This document shows positions 20,867 through 33,490 of a DNA stretch of 64,000 nucleotides, one piece after another; position 1 is the stretch's first letter; each line of letters opens with the position of its first letter. The DNA is taken from positions 31,188,161-31,252,160 of the forward strand of contig NC_051071.1 of the NCBI RefSeq assembly GCF_004664715.2. Direction: 5' to 3'. Under the pieces are notes generated by a model. The model worked only from the letters and a program-made list of their open reading frames with translations. It was not told where the DNA came from and did not search any database. Position numbers and translations under genes: made by a program. This stretch comes from Peromyscus leucopus (Eukaryota > Chordata > Mammalia > Rodentia > Cricetidae).

Positions 20867-22804
20867 CACAACAGTGTCCGGAAGCTTGGGTTTTATTTGA
20901 TTCTAGGTTCAGCCAAATTGATAACTAAGATTAGTCATCACAACCTATGAACCTGTAAAGCCAGGTAATTCAAAACCCTTCTAGAACTATTCCTGCCTTG
21001 TCTTCTCTTCTACTATAATTATGCCTAATTATTTGTGTTGCTTATCAGAAATCACTCATGAACACACCTTAAGTTTTCTATCATATCGAATATATTCTTA
21101 ATTTATTCATTAGTCTTGACAATAACCTTTAAAGGTCTTCATATCTATGATATCTCCAATTATTCTAGCTTTTTCCCTAATATAGAAGAAAGGCATAAAT
21201 ATAACAGATCACTGTAAGGTATATATGATTATATATGATTGCCCTTGTGTCAATATTTGTTTATAGTATGTAGTTGCTTCTCTATTTGTGTTAATATCTT
21301 CCATGCTAATTAATGAATAAATGATATACACTTTATTTAATATGTTGTATCTCATATTTAGCTCAAGTCATAAAGAAGTATTCATGAATGTATGTCCTAG
21401 GAAGGATTTCTGCTAGTGTGAGTTAATTCACACAGGCAATTCTGACAAGTGAATAAAAATTTCTGATACTCAAAATAAATGGACCAAGAAAATTGCAGAA
21501 TGTACAGGATTATGCCCACACTAAAAGGATTTCTGCTTGCATTGATAATCTCTGCCTTTTATTAAGAACCAAAGAAACTCATTTGTTGTACTGTGAAGAA
21601 TATCTAAAAATATAACTGAAAAAGTTTCCCCATAATATGTAGAAGTCATTCACTTATACTTTCTATTCTGCATTATCTCTTTTACTGTGGTTGTCTAAGG
21701 GGCAATGTAAAATAGTTCATGCTCCAGTGTGTGTTGATTGTATTACACCATCCAGTATACCATGACCCATTCAGAACTGCTCCAAATAAGGCTCTGAAAA
21801 GGAACATAGCTTGGTGACAATGAAGCATACAATGATGGAAAATCCAGGAATTGGGAACACCAGGACACATGGAACCATAGAGATTATTCAATGTGACATA
21901 CAGAAAATAATTCCTCTCTAAAGGCCTACACTGCTCAGAATGTTGAAGGTTGAGTACCACCAATGGGTCTCCAAATCCCCAAAGAAACAACATAAATTTT
22001 CTGTTTTGGTGACAGGTGAGTCCTTTTACATCTTAAACACAAATAACCTTTTTAAATCTCTATTTTTTTTATTTTGAATAATCCATTCTATGCATGCTTA
22101 TTCAATTGAAAGCTTTAATACTTAAACTCCCCAATTACATATTAATTTCTCACATTACAGAAGACAGAGAGCACAAACTAGTAGTCATAGAAGATGTATA
22201 GAGGAGAGAGTTATTTTCCCATCCTCAAGTAAACAGTAGATGAAGTCAAAGAAAAACAATCAAATCTTCTTCTGCATGCTAATTCTTTAGGTTATTGAAT
22301 ATGGGAAACACATCAAATTATTTTTCTTCTCTAACTTAGTTCTAGAAGCATTTGTCATAAACACAGTATACTATCAGTGCATGAATCTTTGGTTTTATTT
22401 ACAGCTACTTCATTGGCCACCTTGAGCTATAAGACATCATTGTACACTTCAGGAAGAACAACAAAAAAATTAATGCACAGTAATGATTCAAATAGTAAAA
22501 CATTTCTAAAAGCATTGTGGGAGATTAGTACAATTACAATTACAATTACCTTTAAAAGCACATTATTATAAATTAAACCACTTAATCTAGAAAAAAAGAT
22601 ATGGATTTCTGGCAATTTTGTGCCATCGACAATGTACTGTATTAGTCTTTTCCTTTTTCTCTCCAACTTCCGCTGAGCTCTATTCTTTCCAATTCATCCT
22701 TTTGCTGATTTCATGTGGCTTCAAAGTTAATGTAATAAAACTGAAGTCACTATTTATAAATATTTGATTTTATACTTTAGCTAGAGTATAAAATCTATGT
22801 TAAA
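20867..22804. other. Unassigned AT-rich DNA
   Basis: About 1.9 kb with no recognised gene or repeat. The 103-codon minus frame at 21682-21993 lacks any recognisable domain. Confidence 0.45.
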
Positions 22805-22950
22805 AGTCAGGCAATGGGGTGCATGCCTGTTTTTTCAGCAGACTGGGATAGACAAGAGGGTTATTGCAAGTTCAAAGGCAGTCTGATCTACATAATTAGG
22901 TCCAGTCCACTCAAGGCTGCTCAGCAAGACCTTGTCTGAAACAAACAGTG
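22805..22950 (+). repeat. B1-like SINE, old
   Basis: 'gtcaggcaatggggtgcatg', 'gcaagttcaaaggcagtctg' and 'agcaagaccttgtctgaaac' follow B1/proto-B1 order with heavy divergence. Confidence 0.65.
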
Positions 22951-23356
22951 TTACTACTCTTCATGAAAATGTGCTACTCAAAATGGACACTTTAAAACAT
23001 AATCAAACATAAATAGAGTTTAGTTTTCTCATAAGTTGCATGGGCTCAAAAAAACCCAAACCTTTATCTATATGAAGTACAAGAAAATCTTGTATCTATT
23101 GCTTAAATGTCTTATTTCTATGACAGAAAACAAAGAATAGGACAGAAACTTCAGAAGGAATTAATGATTTAACTTCACACTCAGCATCCTGAAAAGTTCA
23201 TATTAATACAAACTAGAAGGTATTTTATTTCCTTGGATTACATATTCATTATTCTTTAGTTACTTTAAAAATTTAATAATGATACACAATTTCTTATAAT
23301 AATTACCTATTTTAAGATTTTCTTCCTCCACTCCCACCCCCTCTCTGTACATCTAT

Positions 23357-23414
23357 TATCTATATCTATATCTATATCTATATCTATATCTATATCTATA
23401 TCTATATCTATATC

Positions 23415-23448
<34 letters not shown>
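23357..23448. repeat. Compound (TATATC)n-(GATA)n microsatellite
   Basis: About ten TATATC units (23357-23416) pass directly into eight GATA units (23417-23448). The halves are partly complementary (TATC versus GATA), so a hairpin is possible. Confidence 0.97.
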
Positions 23449-23844
23449 TTACTTTCTTCCATTTCTGATTTCTCCAGTTATCTTATTAGCAAATTCTGGT
23501 AGAAACTGAACAGGAGTTTCTATCCAGTTTCTGACATTGCAGACCATATCAGGACTTTCAGCTATTAGAATGGACCAATTTACCTACATCCTCTGCCCTC
23601 TGCTCATTCCTCTTTGTTCTCTCATAGGAACTTCGAGTACATACCCCTCATACTTACTTCCCTGAGACTGAAACCACAGAGCAGAAATGGTTGCCACCCC
23701 CAACCAATGGTTTGATCGATTTTATTGTTTCTGTTCTGTAATGTTAGGACGTAGTTGCTTTAGATAGTGCCTTGCAGAACTCCTAAAAGAAAAACACCTA
23801 GCAAATGGCCATTAAGAACAGTCATGAACCAAGAAAATGAATAG

Positions 23845-23850
23845 AACTTT
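23845..23850. repeat. Candidate 6-bp target-site duplication, left copy
   Basis: 'aacttt', repeated at 24242-24247. A one-base shift in the LTR edge is possible because the canonical TG start would use base 23850. Confidence 0.55.
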
Positions 23851-24241
23851 GTAGGCAAAATTATCTTTCCTGCCTGACTGTTCCCAAATACCCAGCAGCC
23901 ATTTCCTAAATAATTGACTCTGGGGTTTAATATTACTTGAAAATGCTCAACCAGTAGTTCAGGCTTCTTGCTAACTAGATCTTACATTTAAACTAACCCA
24001 TAATTCTTATCTATCTTAGCTATGTTTAGTCATGTAGCTTGGTACCTTTTCTGAGTTCAGCATTCTCACCTTTCTTCCTCTGCATCTAGCTGGTGACTCC
24101 TGATTCCACCCTTCCTTTTCCCAGAATCTCCTAGTCTGGTCGACTGCCTATACTTCTTGCCTGGCTACTGGCCAATCAGCATTTTATTAAACTAATTTGA
24201 GTGACAAATGTTTACAGTGAACAAGAGCACTATCTCACAGC
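23851..24241 (+). mobile_element. Solo LTR, cricetid ERVK-like (family C-related)
   Basis: About 391 bp from 'gtaggcaaaattatc' to 'atctcacagc'. Contains 'gttcccaaatacccagcagc', 'ttgcctggctactggccaat' and 'agcattttattaaac'. Flanking 'aacttt' repeats support a single integration. It resembles the LTRs at 12919 and 62401 in its 3' half. No internal region. Confidence 0.75.
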
Positions 24242-24278
24242 AACTTTTTATCTTGAGTTAAGTTCACAGGATAGATGC

Positions 24279-24281
<3 letters not shown>

Positions 24282-24309
<28 letters not shown>
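24282..24309. repeat. (CA)14 microsatellite
   Basis: Perfect CA array, six bases from the following GA array. Confidence 0.97.
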
Positions 24310-24311
24310 GT

Positions 24312-24315
<4 letters not shown>

Positions 24316-24359
<44 letters not shown>
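24316..24359. repeat. (GA)22 microsatellite
   Basis: Perfect AG/GA array. Explains the Thr-His and Arg-Glu runs of the 106-codon plus frame at 24201-24521, which is not a gene. Confidence 0.97.
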
Positions 24360-24360
<1 letters not shown>

Positions 24361-24624
24361 AAGAATGTGGGAGGGATAGAAAAAAACATTTTCAAAAAAG
24401 TGATTTTTATTATAAGAAAAGTATTAACACGTGCAAAACAATAATTATGCTATTGGTAGTTGATGATTATGCTTTTTCAGAAAATCAATGTAATTGCAAA
24501 ACACAGATTTTTATAATTTGATATTGCTATACAGTTTTATAGACTATTTCCATGTGGACTTGAAATTTCCCTTAAACCTGAGAATCTATTAGAATCTGAT
24601 AGATGCTGTGTGAAGGAGAATGTT

Positions 24625-24842
24625 CTTTTTTGAGGGTGTTCTCCTGATCAGTTTTCTACACTCTGGTGGATGGTCCCACACCTATTCACTTGTAGGAAAC
24701 ATATTCATAATCCGTGTGTTATAAAAAAAAATGCATAAAATTGGGACAGACCAGTCTGAGAGCTCTGGGGAAGGAAATGGGGTAGATATTATCATATTTC
24801 ATTGTGTGCATGAAATTCTCCACAATAAAAAATTATAATAAG
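24625..24842 (+). mobile_element. Lx/L1 3' end, sense
   Basis: 'gtgttctcctgatcagtttt' and 'ctggtggatggtcccacacc' are followed by 'atgaaattctccacaata', typical of the end of the old-L1 3' UTR. The terminal A-rich part is degenerate. Confidence 0.55.
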
Positions 24843-25735
24843 GAAGGAAAATGGACTGGAGTTTCTAGTTATGAAATTTGCTGTTCTTATCAGAACCATG
24901 GACAGCAACACAGAATGCCTCTATGCTGGGCATTTAGCTGTGTAGTAAGATTTGTCTCTCTTATCCCATTCCCATTGTTAAGGGCTCCAATTAACAACAG
25001 GTGACAAGAATTACCCCCTCCCAATTACTACCAAAAAAGTAATTACAGGGTTTGCATCAGAAAAGAAAAAAACAGCAACTACAATTTAGAGGAGATGACC
25101 ACTTATACCCGTACAAATTGTGAGTGAGTGTTTTTAAATTTTCTGATTGGGCACTTCAACATGTTTCACCATAGTCTCAGATCCTCTAGCACATTGCATG
25201 GGATTGCTACAAAGTAGCAGTGATACTATTAATAACAAAAAGGAAAGCATGATAAAGTGGAGGTAGAATCACAATCTGGTAACTTTACTTACAGATAAGC
25301 TTATTGATTGTCACATCATTCCAGTTTGTCATTTAGTCTTCCCCCATCTTTTTTGTCATCATCTTGAATAGAGTTTTTTCCTGTGGGTGACTGACTGATC
25401 TACAGTCATATCCACTGTTATATTTTTAAATACGTTCCTCTGACCAGGACAATTGGCAAGAGAGGACTATATTACCCTAATGACTCCACTTTATTCCAAT
25501 CAGAGTCTTCCTTTTTCTCAACTGGAAAAATCCACTATTTTTCTTATTCAAATGTCTAGCCCTTTAAATGCTTAGATGCTTTCTCCGAGTACAGTAGCTG
25601 TGTGGGAGCTAGAATAATTAGAAAATTTTTGTTTTTTTTTATGCTAGTAGAAATGAGTACACTTATTAAAAAATTGTTCCTTTTTAAAGAGATACCATCC
25701 TTGTGTTAAAATGTTATTTAAAACCAGTAAGTTAT
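24843..25735. other. Unassigned DNA
   Basis: No gene or repeat recognised. Confidence 0.4.
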
Positions 25736-25872
25736 AAAAACACATGGAAGAGGGATGGGTACTAGCTGTGAAGAAGCAAAGACCTCAGCAGGAGTGGGTG
25801 GACGATAAGAGAGGGTAGTGGGGTGAATATTATTTCAGTGAATCGTATGTAACTGTCAAAAGTAAAAATGAT
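25736..25872 (+). repeat. Possible old L1 3' end
   Basis: A 'gataagagagggtagtgggg' stretch followed by 'gtaactgtcaaaagtaaaaa' resembles the terminal L1 3' UTR. Weak. Confidence 0.35.
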
Positions 25873-26199
25873 GCATTCTCTAAGTGACTTAGGGGATACA
25901 ATAGTGCAACTCATCTCTTCTGTTTATATTATTTGTATCCATGGAATATGGTCTTGAGGAAAATGATACTGTTTGATGACTATTGATTTACATCATTTAT
26001 ATCCTGTAATATAACATTTATACTTGTGGGTGATTTCTTCTAGCTAATGCAGTAAGATTTAAATAGTAACCTTGGCTTCAGGGAAGGAAACTATGCATGA
26101 ACTGTATAATCCAATTAGGCCAAATGCTTATGGATGAAGAATTAGATTGACAAGATAAGCAAATTTCATGAATAAAAGCCTCATTTTACTTAATTTGCT

Positions 26200-26450
26200 A
26201 CATAATGAATTCCATGGTTGAAAAAGAGATGCTACATGGGATACTGCTTTGGGGCCTTGAGAAGTAATCAGGTGTAGATGAGGTCATGATCATGAGGCCC
26301 TCATGATGTAATCAGAGCTCTCATAAGATAGGATAGAGCTTGCATTCTATGCCCTGTGAGGATCTGAGAAGAAAGCCATCTGTGAACCAATAAATAAGGT
26401 CTCATAAGTTACTGGACCTAATGACACCTGGCATGTTGTTCTCTGTGTTC
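26200..26450 (+). repeat. Ancient MaLR-like LTR fragment
   Basis: 'ggggccttgagaagtaatca', 'gaggtcatgatcatgaggcc', 'ctgtgaggatctgagaagaa' and 'gccatctgtgaacc' follow the order of the mammal-wide LTR whose usual form reads 'ggtcatgagggtggagccct'. Subfamily not assigned. Confidence 0.5.
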
Positions 26451-27050
26451 TGTCCTCTAAAGCTACAGAATAATCATACTTACTGTGGTTACTAGGTGAC
26501 TGCCTAGTTATACTAGGAAATGGTATTGTATCTGATGTTGAATATAAGTCTCTCTTGTGGCATAAATGGACACTTAGCTATTGCAGCAACTGGATGAGAC
26601 TTGGTAATGATAAACTTGTTTTCCTGTTCAATAGTAAACTTCTTTCATGTATCCAAAGCTACAGCAGTGCAGCTTGGGAATGGGGCTGGCATCTACAGCA
26701 TGGATCATCTCATGTTACTGAACCTCTCTCTAGAGTGGGTATCTTCTGTGAGCACTTCAAAAGATCATACAGAGAGCACAAGGTTTTATGTGGGTGAAAG
26801 GCTAGGTGAATCAGTCATCATTTTGATAAGACACTTTTCATTCATAATTCACTTCATGTCCACTTGAATTAAGCGATTCCTGTGCTGCTGTTTCTCTTAG
26901 AGGCTTTGCTATTCAACCCTTTACTGAAGACTTATGGCAAATGATTCATAAAGGAACAGCCTGAACACACCCATGGTGACTATGCATACTTTTTCTGCTG
27001 AAGCTAGAACTATAGCTCTGTGACCACATAACCTGATTGGGCAGGGCAAT
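26451..27050. other. Unassigned DNA
   Basis: Two overlapping plus frames of 80 and 88 codons (26555-26867) have no recognisable motif. No repeat recognised. Confidence 0.4.
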
Positions 27051-27060
27051 GAAAATACAG
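27051..27060. repeat. L1 target-site duplication, left copy
   Basis: 'gaaaatacag', exactly repeated at 27299-27308. Confidence 0.8.
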
Positions 27061-27298
27061 CCTGGGGCCTATGCTGGGACACTTTGCTCAGCCTTGGTGT
27101 AGGAAGGAGGGGACTGGACCTGCCTCGGCTGGGTCTACCAGGCTGGGCTGACTCCCCAGGGGAGACCTTGCCTTGGAGGAGGTGGGAATGGGAAGGCGGA
27201 TTGGTGGAGAGAGCTGGGGAGTGGGAGGAGGGAGGACAGGGGAATCTGTGGTTGATATGTGAAATTAGGTTAATTATGAAATAAAAATTAAAAAAAAA
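27061..27298 (+). mobile_element. 5'-truncated L1, 238 bp, poly(A) ended
   Basis: Only the last part of the L1 3' UTR is present, including the G-rich polypurine tract at about 27170-27240 and an A-rich tail. It matches the terminus of the L1 at 19899-20854 in layout. Perfect 10-bp duplications show a simple target-primed insertion. The 148-codon minus frame across it is spurious. Confidence 0.85.
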
Positions 27299-27308
27299 GA
27301 AAATACAG
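27299..27308. repeat. L1 target-site duplication, right copy
   Basis: 'gaaaatacag', partner of 27051-27060. Confidence 0.8.
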
Positions 27309-27405
27309 TGACTGCAACTTTGATGAATAGAAGTCAATTGAGGAACACAGAAGCTAATACTAACCAAAGCAGTGACAGATCATTGGCTCTTAAAATTTGA
27401 GGTTG

Positions 27406-27573
27406 GCTGGGCAGTGGTGGCACATGCCTTTAATCCTAGCACTCAGGAGGCAGAGACAGGCAGATCTTTATGAATCTGAGGCCAGTCTGGTCTGCAGAGC
27501 TAGTTCTGGGACAGCCAAAGGAACAAAAAGAAACCCCGCCTTGAAAAACAAAACAAAACAACCCAAAAGGCCC
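27406..27573 (+). repeat. B1 SINE, near full length, with duplications
   Basis: 'ggctgggcagtggtggcaca', 'cctagcactcaggaggcaga' and an A-rich tail. The 8-base word 'tgaggttg' occurs at 27398-27405 and 27574-27581, consistent with target duplication. Confidence 0.9.
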
Positions 27574-27581
27574 TGAGGTTG

Positions 27582-28062
27582 TCCACAGACACACATTTGT
27601 TTAATTGGAAGATAATATCATGATAAATCTATTGTAAATATCTTTCTGATAGTTTCATAAGAGGACTTTTAATGGTCACCAGCTCTATTGAAGGGATAAT
27701 AAGATTTTTAATACTGCTGAGCCTAAGGTTTACACAGTACTTGTGCTAACAAAATCCAGATGTGTACTCATGGTTCTCTAGTTAGATTGGTAGCTTAGGA
27801 AAGCCTGGCAAAAATGTTCTTAAGCCCGAGCCCACACTCTACTTTATTTAGTAGTCCTAAATAATGAAATATAGTCTGTAGTTGCAGGCCTGTTTCCTGA
27901 GTCAATAAGTACAACTTCTATTTGCCTAGTCACAGAATTGTTGTATCAGGTTCTCTGTCTTGGGAGTAACTATTCTAAGGCAAAGATACACAGTCTTTAT
28001 ATTAGCTCAGCTGATGGGACAGGTATAGATGGTATAAGACTGAATGATTAGAAACATGTGTT
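27582..28062. other. Unassigned DNA
   Basis: No gene or repeat recognised. Confidence 0.4.
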
Positions 28063-28197
28063 CTAAGTACTTGGGAGCCAGAGCCAGATAGATCTCTGTG
28101 AGTTCGAGGCCAGCCTGGTCTATAGAGTGAGATCTAAGACAGGCACCAAAACTACACAGAGAAACCCTGTCTCAAAAAAACCAAAACAAAACAAAAG
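28063..28197 (+). repeat. B1 SINE, 5'-truncated, younger
   Basis: 'gatctctgtgagttcgaggc' and 'cagagaaaccctgtctcaaa' are close to the B1 consensus, and CpG positions are retained. The first third of the element is absent. Confidence 0.9.
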
Positions 28198-28330
28198 TAA
28201 GAAAGAAATAAGTGTCCTAGAGGCAGGGTATAAGAATAAATAACAATATCTCAATCTCATAGTAACATTTATTTGAGAGAAATCATGGAAGAGATTCTGA
28301 ACAAGATGAGACAATGATTGATTTATTTGT

Positions 28331-28337
28331 AACTTAA
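28331..28337. repeat. Candidate Lx target-site duplication, left copy
   Basis: 'aacttaa', also at 29396-29402. Short, so only supportive. Confidence 0.45.
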
Positions 28338-29395
28338 TTTTTTTATTTATTTTTCCCCCATATAATATATCCCAAGCACAGCCTCCTCCACATTTCCCTC
28401 CCACCTCCCCTCACCCCAAGATCCTATGCTCCTCCATTTTCCTTCAGAAAATAGCAGGTCTCCCAGGGATATCAACCAAACATGGAATAAAAAGATGGAA
28501 TAAGACTAGCCACAAGTCCTAATATCAAGGCTGGACAAGGCAACCCAATAGGAGGAAAAGGGTCCTAAAAGCAGGCAAAAGAATCAGAAATATCCCCACC
28601 CCCACTGTTAGGAGTCCCATAAAAGCCCCAAGCTAAACAACTAAAATATACATAGCGAACCTAGTGCAGACCCATTCAGGCTCTGTGATTACTGCTTCAA
28701 TATCTGTGAGCCCATGTAAGTTTAGTTGATTGTATGGGTCATGTTCTCCTGGTGTCCTTGGCTCCTCTGGCTTCCTCAATTCTTCCTCCTCTCTTCCTCT
28801 GGGTTTCCCAAGCTTCACCTAAGATTTGGCTGTGGGTCTCTGCATTGGTCCTATCAGCTGCCAGAATAAGTCTTTCTGATGACAATTGGGCTAGGCACCC
28901 ACCAATCTGTGAGTATAACAAAATATCATTAGGAATCATTTCATTGACTTTTTTTTTTGCCAGTTGCATATGGTTCTACCCTAGGTCTCAGGGCCATCCA
29001 GCTTCCGGTTCCTGGCCATCTAGACAGTGTCAGGCATGGGATTCTTCTTGTGGTGTGGGCCTCAAGTTAGACCAGTCAAATTTGGCCACTCCCACAAGCT
29101 CTGAGCCATCATTGTCCCAGGAGGACTTGCAGGCAGGACAGGTTGTGGGTCAAAGGTTTTGTGGTTGGGTTGGTGTCCTAGTCCCACCACTAGAAGCCTT
29201 GCCTAGTTACAGAAGATGGCCAGTTCAGGCTCTGGATCCTCTGTTACTAGAAATCCTCACTAGAGTCATCCTCAGGGGTTCCAGGAGTTTCCACTGCACT
29301 TGTTTTCCACATAGCTCCCCAAGTGCCCTCCAAATCCAGTCATCTCTCCCTGTACTCTTACCTTCAATCCTTCTCCTCCCCACCTGATGGAGAGA
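28338..29395 (-). mobile_element. Lx (old L1) 3' UTR, antisense
   Basis: Reads as antisense L1 3' UTR throughout: 'cagggatatcaaccaaacat', 'gctggacaaggcaacccaat', 'ccactgttaggagtcccat' and 'tttggctgtgggtctctgca' in the expected order. The T-rich left end is the poly(A) side. It hosts the longest open frame in the window (217 codons, 28734-29387 plus), which runs antisense to the UTR and has no protein features. A 7-base duplication candidate flanks it. Confidence 0.8.
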
Positions 29396-29402
29396 AACTT
29401 AA
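29396..29402. repeat. Candidate Lx target-site duplication, right copy
   Basis: 'aacttaa', partner of 28331-28337. Confidence 0.45.
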
Positions 29403-31769
29403 CCTATGTTATAAATGGTAGTCACTGGAATCTCTTAAGACTTTAATAATTTGGCATTATGTGGAGCTGATAATTTCTTAGTGGGTCTGGAGCTGATTTT
29501 TTTAGCATATTTTTTATGTCTTGGATAGTATTTACATTGTTCTTTAACATTTTTATGAATGGGCATCTAATATTATAAGTCCTTTCAGTCTATGATTATA
29601 CTCTATCCAATTCTTTCTATAGTCTGTCCTATTCGGGCTCTCTCTTTGGATTGTTTGTATCAGAATATATTTGAATTTGACTATTTCTTTGTAGTTTGTA
29701 GTCTTCATTGACTTTAACATGCATGTGAATCAGTTTGGGAAGTCAAGTCTAGTGAACGTCATTGTATCTCTTCCATTTTCTGCTATCTCTTCCTAACTTT
29801 TTAAAATGATCATCAGAGCTGACTGGGATCAAAAAGGCTATTGTTACATTCTAATATGTTTGATTATAGAAATATGATACTAGCTAATATATTTTTCAGT
29901 TTGTACTTTATAATTAATAATACCATGATCACACTAAATAGACTTATATGGCTGTGCCATTTCATGTAGGATGAGCATATTAAACTCAGGGACTTTAACA
30001 TGGAGGAGGAAGCTTTTTCATTCATAGTGCTTTGGACAGAAACTTTGAACTTGTGCTTATTCTTAGTGCTTTTGGTTGTGAGCCATGTTGGCTGAGAACA
30101 CATTCAAGAATCTGCAGTTGGCTGTGATTTTTCTCAGTAACCTGCAGAGTTCTGAGAAACTTGAATCAATACCAATACTCAACTGTTCACAATAATCAAA
30201 TTCCACCCAGAATCACTGTAAAGTAAAACTCAATGTGGATTCTTAGAGAAAGGAACCATTTTCAGATCTAATCTTTTATTAACTATTGAACAGGGAATGC
30301 GTGTGTGTTTACACACATATCCACTCAGAGCCACAGAAATTAACAACTTCTCAGTCAACAGATTTTACTTTCAACCACCAACACAGAATGCCAGATTCTG
30401 TCCATCTTCTGACAAGATGAATTCTTATATACCTGTGATAGAATTTTTTTTAACTAGAAAAAAATAATAGCAATGTCATTAACAAAAAGCCATTCACTTC
30501 TTTAATAGACTAGGGAGTTTGGAGTCAAGAACTCCTGAGCCAACTCAAGCCTTTAACTGTTGCAACCAATGGACTGATCCTAGATTCAACGTGGTACTCA
30601 GATTAAAATGTTATCTGGAATCTCTTAGGTTAAAAAAAAAAAATCGGTTGTTTCCAGTTACAAACTTACACAGAAGGGGAGTTAGCTCTGTGGTATGACT
30701 CCATAAGGAGAAAGAAAACTGCATATTTTGTCTCTCAAAAAAAAACCAGAATTTTTTAATTCTGTGATCTCACAATGAAAATATAAATTAAAACAAATGA
30801 AACCAAAACAGTAGGGACAATTCTCAGATTCCTATGGTCAGTCTATCACAGAATGAGTTCTTAGGACTAGAGACACAGCATTCCTTCTATTGCATTAAAG
30901 GAATTGCAGATCATGGAAAGTGTATTTCTTCTAGCCCATGGAATTGTAGTCTGTGCTGTTACTTTACCTCTCAACAAATGTTCTACATAGGAAAATCATG
31001 TAAAAATCCAGCTTTCAGGTTTAGGACATGGTTTCCTGACTCCTTCTACTCTGATGTGCCTCTTACATCCTTTTGACTGAGTCCTGGTCATTAGCTCACA
31101 TATTTACTGTTCTATTTTCTTCTTATTTACAGTCAGATGCTGAACATTGCCTAGTAACCTCTGCTGTTTCTATTGTCCTTACATTAAAACATTGCACAGG
31201 CTCTATTTTCAGCTTATAAAGTCAGCAAATCTACCCTATTTGACTTTCTGATTGCAGGCTTTCTTACTTATTCCTTACTAGCCGACTGCCTTACACAGAC
31301 TTTTAACTTCTATTTTGTGTATTCTGTTTTGGGTTTGCTCACTTGTCTGTTTCCTCCTTAGATTCAAGTGCCATCATAGGAGAGTCCATCCTTCACTGGA
31401 GCTTTTATGACAAGCTCTCCCAGAGCATACTCCTCTCCCTAGGCTGAGCTCAACTGCATTGTCATCAGTCATTAATTTACCCATTTTGTAAAAGTGCTAA
31501 AGGTTTGCATGTACTCACCCACAACTGTTGTTATACCTTTAAGGCAAAGATGGCGGCTGATTTCTTACTATTGTATTCCCTGCAGACTTTATGAGTGTTC
31601 TCTGAATAAACTAAGTACTTTTCCTATAAAGGGTACTGGATGGGAATATCTGTGTTTTGTGATGGCAGGATGTCTCCCGCAATTGTTTTTCTACCTTAAG
31701 ATTTTTTGTTTGGTGACAGTTCCCTCACTGTACCTGGAGACCTCCATTATGGCTAGTCTGGCTGGCAAT
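29403..31769. other. Unassigned AT-rich DNA
   Basis: About 2.4 kb without a recognised gene or repeat. Frames of up to 92 codons are dispersed on both strands with no domain-like content. Confidence 0.45.
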
Positions 31770-31930
31770 TGATTCCTTGGGATCCTTCTGTCTGTACCCA
31801 AACCAGGCTCTTTAGTTACAAGCATGTATCACCACACTCAGTTTTTCACATGAATTCTGGGGATCTGAACTCAGGTCCTCATGCTTGGATAACAAGCATT
31901 TTCCCTTATCTACTGGGCCGTTTCCTCAGT
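31770..31930 (-). repeat. B4/B3-type tRNA-derived SINE, antisense
   Basis: 'ctggggatctgaactcaggt' and 'cttatctactgggccgtttc' are the antisense tRNA-like head. 'tatcaccacactcagttttt' is a B1-like remnant, suggesting a B4-type composite. Confidence 0.65.
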
Positions 31931-33029
31931 CCTAGATACATCTTCTATTTTATTGTTTGGTTGTTATTCTTGTGCCATATCTGCCTAAGTGTCCAGCCTG
32001 GATGAAGTAGGTTAGAGTGAGTAGACTGAATTATACATGGAATGAAGTGTCTCAGACCCTGTTTTCAAAATTGAACTAGAATATCAGTATCAGCAGGCTA
32101 TGGATGTGTCCTGAAGGGTGTCATCCTAGGGACATTCTGGCTCAGAGGTCAAACAGGCCTTCATAAAGACTCATTGGCTCATATGAAATAGTGAGTGACT
32201 AAGATCAAAGCACAATGACTCAGAAAGTGTGAATGCCATCAGTTGTCCAATGGGAACAAATCCCTGCACAACTCATGAGACTATAGAGTTACCTGTTGTA
32301 TTTCAGAGAACCTGGAATCCTAGGTTGCCATCAGAAACCTCTCAAGACTCAAGCAAGGTCACATGGCTGAGTTTTTTTGTTTGTACTCTCATTGATTCTG
32401 CAGCCCCACCTCTTGGCTAATGTTTAATTTATTTCTGTATTTGTTTATTTCCCATGGGTTACTCTTCAACGGAGAAGAGAAATAGAGAAATATAAAAGAA
32501 CAAAATAGGCACTTCACAATGTCTTTGTTCTCCTTGCTCTATAGATAACTTTCTCAGTTCTGCCACATCTTCTCACAGAAAGGTTTGTTGGCAAGAAACC
32601 TGCCAATCTCTAATCTAGGGACAAGTCATTGCTATTCCTTGATGAATTTTTAGTGCATCACATGGTTCTTTCATGGAGATGATGAAGTTAAATAACTAAC
32701 ACCAGCCTTCTTTCTGGATAAGACTGAATTCTATATACCGAATATTATAGATTTTCTTTCTTTCTGCTTCTTACCTAATTCTTCTAAAATGAATCCTTCA
32801 TATTACCAATTACCCAAAGCAGTAAATGTTTACAAATTCTCTATGATCATTAAGTCATCATGAGTTGATATCACCAGGCAGGTCCCAATGACTCTCTATC
32901 TATTCATCCTGTGCTTTATTTTTTTAAGCCAGCTTTTGCTGTAATTTATATTAAGCCTTTAGAAGTTTCCTGAGCACAAATTTTGACATTTATTCAGTTA
33001 TTAATATTTCACCCACTCATTCATGAGAA
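31931..33029. other. Unassigned DNA
   Basis: No gene or repeat recognised. Confidence 0.4.
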
Positions 33030-33190
33030 GTAGTATAGCATCCAGGCTAAACTACAAACTACCCCTTCAGATCGCCTTGTTTTCATTCCAGCCCTGCTAT
33101 TTACCACTGTTTGAACTTGAGAAAGTTACTGTATGTTTCCATTATCATTCCAGTGTCTAAAAGATAGTAAGTACTGGGTAAATTCTAGCT
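33030..33190 (+). repeat. MIR SINE
   Basis: 'ccagccctgctatttaccac', 'aacttgagaaagttactgta' and the following words match MIR order. Confidence 0.65.
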
Positions 33191-33254
33191 AGCAATGGGC
33201 TCATTTACTCATTACATATTCAGGATGGACGGTGATAAAAAAATATTTAATCCA

Positions 33255-33380
33255 CTAACATTCACTCATTCAAAAGGTTTTACCCACTACTGATTATACA
33301 CTGACAAATTTATAAAGGACTAGTATGTATGATAGGTGTATCAAAGATGAGGCTTGTTCTTGGGCTTACAGTTTGATGAA
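33255..33380 (+). repeat. Ancient LINE-like fragment
   Basis: 'tcactcattcaaaaggtttt' with 'gggcttacagtttgatgaaa' follows the mammal-wide motif also seen at 13690 and 54975. Confidence 0.4.
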
Positions 33381-33408
33381 AGAGATGAACATTATGAACA
33401 TTGAAACT

Positions 33409-33490
33409 TTGGCTTGTGAGTAGGGCCTCTATGGTAAAGTGTTAGTATATAGAAGACCCTGGGTTGGATCCCCATTGCCATAAAAATAAG
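33409..33490 (+). repeat. ID SINE
   Basis: BC1/ID layout: a degenerate head, 'gaagaccctgggttggatcc' and 'ccattgccataaaaat'. Rodent-specific tRNA-Ala-derived SINE family. Confidence 0.75.

Noticed and set aside
26921..27367. Open frame of 148 codons, minus strand
   Set aside because: Antisense to the short L1 insertion with target duplications.
28734..29387. Open frame of 217 codons on the plus strand
   Set aside because: It runs antisense through an Lx 3' UTR, is low in protein-like composition, and has no recognisable domain; the stop-free run reflects the UTR's base content.
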